From Lachnospiraceae bacterium (GTDB lineage: Bacteria; Bacillota; Clostridia; Lachnospirales; Lachnospiraceae): a DNA stretch of 49,516 bases. The notes beneath the pieces were generated by a model, which did no database searches, was not told the DNA's origin, and saw only the letters and a list, made by a program, of their open reading frames with translations. The DNA lies in NCBI GenBank assembly GCA_024696005.1, contig JAILHF010000053.1, positions 1-49,516 on the forward strand, read 5' to 3'. Each line of letters starts with the position of its first letter. The first letter of the stretch is position 1. This document shows positions 7,161 to 15,072 of the stretch, piece by piece. The translations under genes were made by a program, and so were the position numbers.

Positions 7161-7205
7161 TTTAAGAGTTTCTTAAAGATTTCCGCACTCTCTCCGTGTT
7201 ATGAT
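7161..7205 (+). promoter_or_regulatory. Activator-dependent promoter of the FtsX transporter operon (candidate)
   Basis: An extended -10 (TGT-TATGAT, 7197-7205) has no good -35 at normal spacing. Upstream is TTTAAGA-GTT-TCTTAAA (7161-7177), which reads as a perfect 7+7 palindrome or, equally, as two direct TTAA-containing half-sites 11 bp apart (TTAAGA 7162, TTAAAGA 7173). Direct half-sites one helical turn apart next to -35 suit OmpR-family response regulators. An OmpR-type pair lies 8 kb downstream at 15073-17072, a plausible but unproven controller. Confidence 0.5.
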
Positions 7206-7236
7206 CAGCTCATCAAAGCTTGAGAGGGGTTTTTTC

Positions 7237-9654
7237 ATGTTTTTCCGAATGCTCAAAAACAATCTGAAGGAGAATAAGGGACTCAATATCATCCTTTTCT
7301 TTTTTATCATCGGCGCATCCATCGTTTCCGTGATCGCTGCGGCGCTTTTGTATGTGCAGTTTGTCGGGCTGCCCCAGACGAGCCTTCTGTGCAATGCACC
7401 CAACATCATCATCAATACCGCGGTGGGCATGGGCAGCTTTGAAGAAAAAGGAGAGGCGCTCTGCGAGTGGGCACAGAACAACCCGATGATACGGGATTTT
7501 GAGATGACGGAGTTTGCATCGCTGGCGAACGGTGAGGTGTTTATCAACGGCAGATGTGCGAACGATCCCGATTTTCCGAACCACAAACGTTTTTACCTGA
7601 CAACGCCCACTTCACGGGTGGGACTGCGCTATGATGAGAACGGAGAAGCTTTCTGTCCCGCATCCGGTTGTGTGGCTGTCAGCAAGGATATTTCCGAGAT
7701 GGCCGGCATAAAAATCGGGGATACGATCCGTATCACCACGCAGCTCGGAAGCTTCTTTGAATTCGAGGTTTCCGAGATCTACAGGACTCCGGCGAGAAAC
7801 GGGGAAGATCTGGTCATCTCGCCCGTGGATTATGAGAGACTGAAATCGGAGGAGCCGCTGCGTTTCCACAGGCTTCTGATCCGGGCAGGCAGCGTGTCCT
7901 GCGCGGAAAGACTGTATCTGGAGCTGTATGATAAAAAACTCGTGTATACCTGCAATTATGTCGCCTACAGTCCCGAAACCGACACGAACTATACCATAAC
8001 CTTTGTGATCTCCGCTTTTCTCGCGTTCATGGGTGGGGTGATCCTTCTGGTGATGATGATCATGATACGCTACATGATGCTGTCTGCCATCAAGCAGGAG
8101 GAAAAGGAGATCGGCATGATGCGGGCCATCGGTGTGGATTCCTTCCGTTACCGCTGGATGTTCGCTTCGGTCTATGTGTGCTTTGCTTTCATCGGCGGCA
8201 TCACGGGGATCGCGGGCGGAGGCCCCCTTTCCGTATTCATCATCCGCAGGCTGAACCGTAATCTGGTCCTGGCGGATCCGCATGTCTTTTCAAAGATCGC
8301 CGTTTTCGTATCTCTTTCGATCATGCTGCTGATCCTTGTCTTTTCCGCGATCATGATGCGCCGCATCAAGCGGGTTTCGATCATGGAAGCGATCCACGGC
8401 AGCAATGTGGGGGAACGCTTTGAAAAGCTCAACCGCATCGATCTGTACCGTTCGAAAAGAACGAAGGTGCCGCTTTTCCTGGCTTTCTCGGACATCGTGA
8501 ACAGTTTCGGGAAATACGCTTTCCTGATCGTGGCCTATATGCTGACAAGCACGCTGCTGCTTACGGTCTTTAATCTGAAGAGCTCGGTGCTCAGTTCCGA
8601 ATACCAAAAGCATTTTCTTAACCTGGAGAGGGATGTGGAAGTGTACATGTACGGAGAGCTCTTTGATTATTACTACCAGATAGGCGGGGACATGGACGGC
8701 GCCTTCCGGGAAATGTGCAAGGATGCGAACGAGGCGGGGATCCCCTTAAGCATCCGCATCTTTAACGGCACGAATGCGATGATCGAGTGGGAGGGGAAAG
8801 AAGCGGTTGCTGCGAAACTGTGGTACGGGGACACCGAAAACGAAGACATTCTTCTGCGGAAAGGCGGAAAACTTCCGGTCCGGGAAAACGAGATCATCCT
8901 GAGTTATCATACGGCCAAAAAGGAAGGGGTCCGGATCGGGGACCGCCTGAAGGTCACGGTAAGCGAATGCCTCAATGACGAGCTGCAGTATGTGTCGGAA
9001 GAAGTGGAGCATGAATTCATCGTGACCGGCTTTTTCGACATCATGGAGGAGAAGGGGCCGGAGATGATCGCCGGAAAAGAATATACCGCCGGATACGGTT
9101 TGAGCAGCCGGGTCACGAATGTCCATCTGGAGGCGCCGAAATCGGAACATGCGCGTTATCTGGAAAAACTGAAGGAGCGTTTCGGAGAAGAATACTTTGA
9201 TGACGCGGAAGAATGCGTCAGACGGAACTTCTCCTATGTCACGGGGCCGATCGATGCCATGAAGGTGGTGCTTTCCCTGATATCGGCTTTCATGCTGATC
9301 CTGATGACTTCTCTTTATACAAACGTGGATCTGTCTGAGGAAACACCCGGTATATCCATTTTGAAGACCGTCGGCCTGACCGAACGGGACGTAAAGAAAT
9401 GGCAGATGTGCAGGATGTGGATGATCATAGTCATTGCGATCCTTCTGGGCTTTGCCATGGAATATACACTTGTGGAAAAACTGCTGAATGCGATCTGTGA
9501 CAGCTTTTCCAACACGGGCGTGCATATCGTCTCAAATCCGCTGGAGTGTTTTGTGATCGTTCCGCTCATCATCCTGGGGATCGGGACAGTGGCCATGGCG
9601 TTGTGTCTTGCAAGAGTGAAGCGCATCAATATCTGGAACATCAGGGAAGATTAG
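7237..9654 (+). CDS. FtsX-type ABC transporter permease (two FtsX domains)
   Basis: An 805-residue membrane protein with the architecture of MacB/BceB-like permeases. It has an N-terminal membrane anchor (about residues 17-45), an extracytoplasmic domain, a first FtsX core near residues 250-370 with the cytoplasmic motif KEIGMMRAIGV, a central helix, a second extracytoplasmic domain at about 440-660, and a second FtsX core at about 665-790 containing ISILKTVGLTERDV. Start ATG 7237 gives MFFRMLKNNLKENKG, typical of this family; the GAGAGGGG upstream serves as ribosome binding site. Its ATPase is the next gene. Such transporters export or sense peptides and lipids by mechanotransmission; this substrate is unknown. 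Confidence 0.88.
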   Translation: MFFRMLKNNLKENKGLNIILFFFIIGASIVSVIAAALLYVQFVGLPQTSLLCNAPNIIINTAVGMGSFEEKGEALCEWAQNNPMIRDFEMTEFASLANGEVFINGRCANDPDFPNHKRFYLTTPTSRVGLRYDENGEAFCPASGCVAVSKDISEMAGIKIGDTIRITTQLGSFFEFEVSEIYRTPARNGEDLVISPVDYERLKSEEPLRFHRLLIRAGSVSCAERLYLELYDKKLVYTCNYVAYSPETDTNYTITFVISAFLAFMGGVILLVMMIMIRYMMLSAIKQEEKEIGMMRAIGVDSFRYRWMFASVYVCFAFIGGITGIAGGGPLSVFIIRRLNRNLVLADPHVFSKIAVFVSLSIMLLILVFSAIMMRRIKRVSIMEAIHGSNVGERFEKLNRIDLYRSKRTKVPLFLAFSDIVNSFGKYAFLIVAYMLTSTLLLTVFNLKSSVLSSEYQKHFLNLERDVEVYMYGELFDYYYQIGGDMDGAFREMCKDANEAGIPLSIRIFNGTNAMIEWEGKEAVAAKLWYGDTENEDILLRKGGKLPVRENEIILSYHTAKKEGVRIGDRLKVTVSECLNDELQYVSEEVEHEFIVTGFFDIMEEKGPEMIAGKEYTAGYGLSSRVTNVHLEAPKSEHARYLEKLKERFGEEYFDDAEECVRRNFSYVTGPIDAMKVVLSLISAFMLILMTSLYTNVDLSEETPGISILKTVGLTERDVKKWQMCRMWMIIVIAILLGFAMEYTLVEKLLNAICDSFSNTGVHIVSNPLECFVIVPLIILGIGTVAMALCLARVKRINIWNIRED

Positions 9655-9667
9655 GGGAGGAAACATC

Positions 9668-10429
9668 ATGGAAAACATGCTCAGTGCAAAAGGTTTATGC
9701 AAGACCTATGTGGTGAACAAATACAGCAACAATGTGCTGCGCAACATTGATTTCGAATTGGCGGAAGGCGAATTCGTGACGATCATGGGGCCTTCGGGAA
9801 GCGGCAAATCCACACTGCTCTATACGATCAGCGGCATGGATCAGGCCACAGCCGGCGACATCACCTTTCTCGGAAAGAGCTATGCCGGGATGAAGGACAG
9901 GGAAATGGCCAAGCTGCGGCTGGTGAGCATGGGTTTCATCTTCCAGCAGATGTACATGATGCGAAAGCTGTGCATTTTGGACAACATCATCCTGCCCGGT
10001 TATCATGCGGGACTGGAGGAGCGGAAGAAGGTGCGGGAAGACGCAGAGGTGTTGATGCGCCGCCTGGGCATCATCGAGATCGCCGATAACCGCATCACCG
10101 AGGTTTCCGGAGGTCAGCTGCAGAGGGCCTGCCTTTGCCGGGCATTGATCAACCGGCCCAAGGTATTGTTTGCGGATGAGCCCACCGGGGCGCTCAATTC
10201 CAAGGCGGCCGGCGAAGTGATGCAGGAGCTGGTCAAGGTAAACCGGGACGGGACCGCGATCCTGATGGTAACACACAGCGCAAGGGTTGCAGCGGCCAGT
10301 GATAAAGTGGTATATTTAATGGACGGACATATTGAAGGTGAGATCACGCTCGGCAAGTTGGCAGACGAAGCGGATCTGACGCAAAGGGAGCGTCAGCTGA
10401 ACAAATGGCTGATGGATCAGGGGTGGTAG
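9668..10429 (+). CDS. ABC transporter ATP-binding protein (MacB/LolD type)
   Basis: A 253-residue ATPase with Walker A GPSGSGKST (about residues 39-47), Q-loop FIFQQMYMM, signature EVSGGQLQRACLCRALI, Walker B VLFADEPTGALNS and H-loop MVTHSARVA. The ADEPTGAL sequence is characteristic of partners of FtsX-type permeases. It begins 13 bases after the permease gene and ends two bases before the lipoprotein gene, so the three are surely co-transcribed and probably translationally coupled. All catalytic residues are present. Confidence 0.93.
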   Translation: MENMLSAKGLCKTYVVNKYSNNVLRNIDFELAEGEFVTIMGPSGSGKSTLLYTISGMDQATAGDITFLGKSYAGMKDREMAKLRLVSMGFIFQQMYMMRKLCILDNIILPGYHAGLEERKKVREDAEVLMRRLGIIEIADNRITEVSGGQLQRACLCRALINRPKVLFADEPTGALNSKAAGEVMQELVKVNRDGTAILMVTHSARVAAASDKVVYLMDGHIEGEITLGKLADEADLTQRERQLNKWLMDQGW

Positions 10430-10431
10430 AC

Positions 10432-11829
10432 ATGAGAAAAGGGATTTGCATCGCTACGCTCCTGGCTGTCTGCCTTTGCGGCTGCGGGAGCAGACTGCCG
10501 GAATACAACCCTCCGGAATTTCCGACTGTCAGCACGATCGAAGCTGTCGGATCGGCCTGTTGTGGCTTGAGCTACGACGGGGAAGAAGCAAAAACGGAGG
10601 AGGTGCTTGAAAGGCGGGCCTCCGAAGACGGCTGCGTTGTCATCGAGAAGAAGGCATCTTATTACGAGGTGTATCTCGATTTCACCCGGGCCGATCACCG
10701 CACCGTGGGCCGGACCTATGCGGAGATGTTCCTCGAGCTGGGCATGGAGCCGGTGCTGGAACCCTTTCTTCACGAAAACATCGTGCATGCATTCCCGAAT
10801 CTGAACGGGGATTATACCCCCGTGGAAAAGCGACTGGAAAAACTGCTGGTGAACATGCCCGCCGATTACCGGGAAGAGATCGAAGGCTTTGCGGAGGGCG
10901 TATCGGAAGGAAGAAAGGGGATCGCACCAGACGGGAAAATGAGTTATGAAGAGGGGCTTCTGGCCCATCTTGTGGGAGAATGCTTAAGACCCACGAACTG
11001 CAACGCTTCTGCCGTGTGGGGGGAAAAGAGCGCAAGCGGGGAGCGCATGCTCAGCCGTACAATGGAATGGCAGCTGGGCAGCTCGAACCAGATGTGCACG
11101 GCCCATGCCATCACGCATTTCATCAACGGGGAAGGGAAGAACAGCTATACGGGTTTTTCCGTGCTGGGCATGCTGGATATCCTCACGGGGATAAACGATA
11201 AGGAGGTGTTTGCCGGCCCGCTGGATGCGGGGACCGGGGCTCTTTACGAGTGCGAGGGAAAGAAATGCTATACCTTCGAGCTGCGCTACGCCCTGGAAAC
11301 CATGTCCGATGCCCGCAGCATCGGTGAGTACATGGTGGCGGAGAGCAAAAATTTTACCTTTTCCCACAATATCTTCATCTGCGACAGGGATCATACCTTC
11401 GTAGCGGAGGACAGCGCATACGAGGGGGAGGAATACTCCGAACAGTCCATACTGCGCGATGCGGATACGCCTCTCATGGATGGGCTGACCTGGGATAACC
11501 CGGACTGTCTCTGCGCGGTGAATTCGTTTGTGACGGAGGGGAGCGAAGACAGGATCACCTATTCCGCTTCAAATTATGTGCGTTTTTACAAATACAACAA
11601 ATGGTTTTCCGAAAAAGACAAGCTTTCCTTCGGGGACCTGAAAGGGATCGTCACGAACGAGAAGCCGCAATACGATTCGCTGGCACAGAAGATCTACGGG
11701 GATATCACGTTCGAGGTGATCGTGTATGACTATGCCACCGGGGAACTCCAGGTGGCGCTGACCGGAGAGGAAGGTATCCTGGAGCACCCGGATTACATCA
11801 GGATCGTGAGTCCCTGGAAGAGAGAATAG
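10432..11829 (+). CDS. Lipoprotein with Ntn-hydrolase (C45 acyltransferase-like) domain
   Basis: The protein has 465 residues. The first 18 form a lipoprotein signal with lipobox L-C-G-C, Cys18 being the predicted lipidated residue. Further on, NCNASAVWG with Cys190, followed about 18 residues later by RTMEW, resembles the nucleophile region of C45/AAT-like Ntn hydrolases (Cys, then R-x-M/L-D/E-W/F). These enzymes cut or transfer acyl amide bonds, usually after autocleavage before the cysteine. Here the preceding residue is Asn rather than the common Gly, so processing is uncertain. ATG 10432 is chosen over an upstream start because it begins the signal sequence. Tight linkage to the ABC genes suggests it modifies a molecule the transporter handles outside the cell. 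Confidence 0.65.
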   Translation: MRKGICIATLLAVCLCGCGSRLPEYNPPEFPTVSTIEAVGSACCGLSYDGEEAKTEEVLERRASEDGCVVIEKKASYYEVYLDFTRADHRTVGRTYAEMFLELGMEPVLEPFLHENIVHAFPNLNGDYTPVEKRLEKLLVNMPADYREEIEGFAEGVSEGRKGIAPDGKMSYEEGLLAHLVGECLRPTNCNASAVWGEKSASGERMLSRTMEWQLGSSNQMCTAHAITHFINGEGKNSYTGFSVLGMLDILTGINDKEVFAGPLDAGTGALYECEGKKCYTFELRYALETMSDARSIGEYMVAESKNFTFSHNIFICDRDHTFVAEDSAYEGEEYSEQSILRDADTPLMDGLTWDNPDCLCAVNSFVTEGSEDRITYSASNYVRFYKYNKWFSEKDKLSFGDLKGIVTNEKPQYDSLAQKIYGDITFEVIVYDYATGELQVALTGEEGILEHPDYIRIVSPWKRE

Positions 11830-11856
11830 CGGGGGACAACGAAAAGGAGGGACAAT

Positions 11857-12789
11857 ATGTTATTTGCATTGGCATTGATACCTGTTATCGCGTTGCTGGT
11901 CTTCATTTACGTGAAAGACAAGAACGAACGGGAGCCAATGGGCTTTCTGATCCTTTTGTTCATCGGCGGCATGGCGACGATCCTTCCGGCGATCATAGCG
12001 GAATCGATAGGAGAATTGATCATAAATGTATTTTTGCCGGGAGATTCGCTGCTGAAAGCGGTCGTGGTCGCGGCGCTGCTCGTCGGACCGGTGGAAGAGC
12101 TCGGGAAATATCTGATCCTGCGCCTGATCACCTGGAACAACAAGAATTACAATTACAGCTATGATGCGATCGTTTATGCGGTCTTTGTGTCTCTGGGCTT
12201 TGCGGCTGTCGAAAACGTGGGATATGTATTCGGCAACGGCCTGGGCACGGCGATCCTGCGCATGTTCACGGCAGTCCCGGGACATGCGTGTTTTGCTGTT
12301 TTCATGGGGTATTTCTACAGCAAAGCAAAATATGCCCAGATCACGAATAACCGGTCGGAGTACGGAAAGTATACCGCCCTTTCGATCATTGCTCCGATCG
12401 TGATCCACGGCATCTATGACGCCATCGCGATGGCGGCAGGGGCGACGGACAGCTTCGTTTTCATCGGCCTCAGCGTTATCCTCTGGTTCGGTTTTGTCAT
12501 GCTCATGTTTGCCGCATCTTTCTTTATTGTCAATCAGGCATCCAAGAAAGACTTCTGTTTTGTGCCCGCGCAGGATAACAACGGATGGGTTTATTACCGG
12601 CCCGACATGGTCGGAAGTTGGAACTGCAGCTGCGGAAGGGTCAATCAGCTGAACTTCTGCCCGACCTGCGGCAGCGCCCGCCCGGTGGTGAATTACTGGA
12701 CCTGCCCCCGGTGCGGAACACTCTGTGCCTACAATTTCTGCGGCAGCTGCGGCTTTTCCGCACAGCAGCAGAACATGCAGGGCCAATAA
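11857..12789 (+). CDS. PrsW-family intramembrane metalloprotease with C-terminal zinc ribbons
   Basis: A 310-residue membrane protein. The PrsW signature is complete: Glu80-Glu81 in VEELGK, Glu119-Asn120 in FAAVENVGY, His143 in PGHACFAVFMGY and His184...Asp188 in IHGIYD. These residues bind the catalytic metal in the CPBP/PrsW superfamily. About seven hydrophobic stretches end near residue 228. A soluble tail carries paired cysteines (CSCG, CPTCG, CPRCG, CGSCG), which look like two zinc ribbons. In Bacillus and Clostridioides PrsW cleaves the anti-sigma factor RsiW on antimicrobial peptide stress; no RsiW-like gene lies nearby. It starts 27 bases after the lipoprotein gene behind AAAAGGAGG, probably in the same operon. 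Confidence 0.85.
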   Translation: MLFALALIPVIALLVFIYVKDKNEREPMGFLILLFIGGMATILPAIIAESIGELIINVFLPGDSLLKAVVVAALLVGPVEELGKYLILRLITWNNKNYNYSYDAIVYAVFVSLGFAAVENVGYVFGNGLGTAILRMFTAVPGHACFAVFMGYFYSKAKYAQITNNRSEYGKYTALSIIAPIVIHGIYDAIAMAAGATDSFVFIGLSVILWFGFVMLMFAASFFIVNQASKKDFCFVPAQDNNGWVYYRPDMVGSWNCSCGRVNQLNFCPTCGSARPVVNYWTCPRCGTLCAYNFCGSCGFSAQQQNMQGQ

Positions 12790-12803
12790 AGGCGCTCCCG
12801 GCT

Positions 12804-12991
12804 TTACTTCGGGGCTGCTTCCACACTCTCCCTGGAAATAAGCCATTCATAGTCCGTGTCAAGGTTTTCGGGGAAGAGCATATAGCTTTTGTCGCCTTCC
12901 CCAACTGTAGCCCGGTCCGTCTTGCTTATGGGCCTTCCTTTGTGATAACATAATAGGCACAGGCTGTGGAAGCGGCATCGTTGACAGGCAT
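12804..12991 (-). pseudogene. Frameshifted 3' remnant of an unidentified gene (tentative)
   Basis: On the minus strand, MPVNDAASTACAYYVITKEG is followed, after a one-base frame change near 12928, by a protein-like tail containing RATVGEGDKSYMLFPENLD and ending ISRESVEAAPK before a stop at 12804. Both halves look like ordinary coding sequence and meet at the same point, as expected of a single indel. No ribosome binding site precedes the 5' end, so it looks truncated as well. I recognise no family. It fills the gap between the PrsW gene and the oxidoreductase fusion, and it is the only minus-strand coding signal I believe in this window. Confidence 0.35.
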
Positions 12992-12993
12992 TT

Positions 12994-13020
12994 TCGATAT
13001 TTGACCGGCCTGAATATCGA
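12994..13020 (+). promoter_or_regulatory. 8+8 bp inverted repeat upstream of the oxidoreductase fusion
   Basis: TCGATATT (12994-13001) and AATATCGA (13013-13020) are perfect inverted repeats with an 11-base gap, ending 16 bases before the start codon. A TTGACA at 12981 stands just upstream, but I find no convincing -10 at proper spacing. An operator for an unlinked repressor or a 5' hairpin are both possible. Confidence 0.35.
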
Positions 13021-13036
13021 TCCGGGAGGAAGAAAA

Positions 13037-14875
13037 ATGAATTCTGTATCCGATGCAACAGTAAAGTGGGGAGTGCTGGGGACTGCGGGGATCGCGGCCG
13101 GATGCACGATACCCGGGATGCAAAAGGCAAAGGGCTGCGTACTCCATGCCATTGCGGGAAGAAGCCTGAAAAAAGCGGAGAGCTTTCGCGAACGTTTCGG
13201 CTTTGAAAAGGCATACGAGGGATACGAAGCGCTGCTGGCGGATCCCGAAGTGCAGGCGGTTTACATTCCGCTGCCCAATGACATTCACTGCGAATGGGTC
13301 ATCAAGGCCCTGAAAGCGCATAAACATGTGCTGTGCGAAAAGCCGATCGCGATGAATGAGAGCGAGCTGAAGCGCATGTTTGCGGCCGCAAGGGAAAACG
13401 GCGTGATCCTGATGGAAGCGTACGCATACCTGCACAGCCCTTATGTGGAAGCGTTGAAAAAGATCGTGAAAAGCGGCGAGATCGGTGATGTGGACTATAT
13501 CGATACCGCTTTTATCACCCAGGACTATTCCGAGGATTTTCGCCTTCATAAGGAACTCGGCGGCGGCGGGATCCTGGACGTGGGATGCTATTGCACCACG
13601 ATGATCCTTTCCCTGATCGATTCGCCCGTAAGCTATGTGAAGGCGGATGCGGAGCTCGACCGGGGAGGCGTGGACCACATGGCTTCGGCGCTCATCGGTT
13701 TTGAGAACGGAGCACGTGCGTCCCTGAATGCGGGCATGGCACTGGGGATCGACAGCTGTGACCGCTACGACCGTCTCTTCATCCACGGTTCGAAAGGCTT
13801 TATCCGTTCGGAGGTGGAATACAATCAGGAAGGCGATCTCTCCTTTACCGTGTGGATCAAAAACGAAAACGGCGAGCGCATTCCCCGTACGGTGAATGTG
13901 ACTGCTGCATCCAATTACAGTCTCGAGATCGAGCAGATGAACGACTGCATCCTGAACGGGGCGCAGCCTCATGTCTCGGAAGAGTTCTCCCTGAGGAACA
14001 TGCATCTGCTTGACAGGATCCTGGATGTTTCGGGTTATACCGATCAGCGCAGGAGTTTTGTTCTGGACAATGGGGTGGAGATCCCGGCGATCGGGTACGG
14101 CTCCTACCTCGCAACGGACGGAAAGGGAGAGCAGACCATACGGGATGCTCTGGACGCGGGATACCGCTATATCGACACGGCCAGCTTTTACAACAACGAA
14201 GAGCAGATCGGTGAGGTGATCGCGGGCTGCGGGATCCCCAGAGAGGAACTGTTCCTCTGCAGCAAGGTGTGGCCGGCCGATCTGGGAAGGGAAAAGACGC
14301 TGCAGAGCTTTGAAGCATCCTGCAGAAAGCTGAAGACCGGCTATCTTGACCTGTTTTTGATCCATTGGCCCAAGGATGACAGAAACGACGAGGCCTGGAT
14401 CGACAAGGTGAGGGAAAGCTGGGTGCTGATGGAGGAGCTTTATGAACAGGGGCGCGTCAGGGCCATCGGGCTGTCCAATTTCCTGCCGCATCATGTCAGG
14501 CCGCTCCTTGAGACCGCGCGCATCCGCCCCATGGTGGATCAGCTGGAGCTGCACGCGGGCTACATGCAGGAATATGCCCTGGCTTATCTGGAGAAGGAAG
14601 GCATATTGCCGCAGGCCTGGAGCCCGCTGGGCAGGGCGAGGGTCATCAACGATCCCCGCATCGCGAAACTGGCCGCAAAATACAAAAAGAGCAGTGCGCA
14701 GATCCTGCTGCGCTATCTGAACCAGCGCTGCATCCCCGCGATCCCCAAGGCTTCTTCTCCCGAACGGATGAAGGAGAATATGGATATCTATGATTTTACG
14801 ATCTCGGCGGATGACATGTCGTTTCTTTCCTGTTTGCCGGAGTGCGGTTATTCCGGGGAACATCCCGACTTTTGA
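13037..14875 (+). CDS. Gfo/Idh/MocA oxidoreductase - aldo/keto reductase fusion
   Basis: A 612-residue two-enzyme protein. Residues about 8-335 are a Gfo/Idh/MocA dehydrogenase: a Rossmann start (WGVLGTAGIAAG), the conserved CEKPIA motif and a C-terminal substrate domain (GGGGILDVGCY). Residues from about 337 are an aldo/keto reductase with tetrad Asp and Tyr in DTASFYNNEEQIG, Lys in LFLCSKVW and His in FLIHWP. IGLSNF and the late IPKASS are also conserved. Both halves look complete and use NAD(P)H. No frame break separates them, and the linker is only a few residues. Joint oxidation/reduction of one sugar, giving net epimerisation, is an attractive inference. Start ATG 13037 follows GGGAGG. 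Confidence 0.88.
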   Translation: MNSVSDATVKWGVLGTAGIAAGCTIPGMQKAKGCVLHAIAGRSLKKAESFRERFGFEKAYEGYEALLADPEVQAVYIPLPNDIHCEWVIKALKAHKHVLCEKPIAMNESELKRMFAAARENGVILMEAYAYLHSPYVEALKKIVKSGEIGDVDYIDTAFITQDYSEDFRLHKELGGGGILDVGCYCTTMILSLIDSPVSYVKADAELDRGGVDHMASALIGFENGARASLNAGMALGIDSCDRYDRLFIHGSKGFIRSEVEYNQEGDLSFTVWIKNENGERIPRTVNVTAASNYSLEIEQMNDCILNGAQPHVSEEFSLRNMHLLDRILDVSGYTDQRRSFVLDNGVEIPAIGYGSYLATDGKGEQTIRDALDAGYRYIDTASFYNNEEQIGEVIAGCGIPREELFLCSKVWPADLGREKTLQSFEASCRKLKTGYLDLFLIHWPKDDRNDEAWIDKVRESWVLMEELYEQGRVRAIGLSNFLPHHVRPLLETARIRPMVDQLELHAGYMQEYALAYLEKEGILPQAWSPLGRARVINDPRIAKLAAKYKKSSAQILLRYLNQRCIPAIPKASSPERMKENMDIYDFTISADDMSFLSCLPECGYSGEHPDF

Positions 14876-14882
14876 GGGAAAG

Positions 14883-15029
14883 GTTACTGTTCAGTCCCGA
14901 GCCACGCACTTCGCTGCGTGGCTACGGGTCGACACTTGGGCTGGCAGGCTTGCCGCCCATCGGCGAAGCCGATTATGCATGGCGGCAAGCCAGTTACGTT
15001 CAGTGGCTGGCAAGCCACTGAACAGTAAC
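14883..15029 (+). repeat. 147-bp multi-hairpin repeat, copy B (complete)
   Basis: Complete copy of the element at the window's left edge, bounded by GTTACTGTTCAGT (14883-14895) and its exact reverse complement ACTGAACAGTAAC (15017-15029). GGGAAAG occurs directly left of it (14876-14882) and one base beyond its right end (15031-15037), which may be a target-site duplication. The right arm also has an internal partner, GTTACGTTCAGTGGCT, so the terminal sequence can pair either with the left end or with this internal copy. The element separates the oxidoreductase gene from the response regulator and occupies the place where the latter's promoter would be expected. Confidence 0.88.
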
Positions 15030-15072
15030 TGGGAAAGAGCGGCAGTCGCAGCATTGAGGCTTGATACGGACG

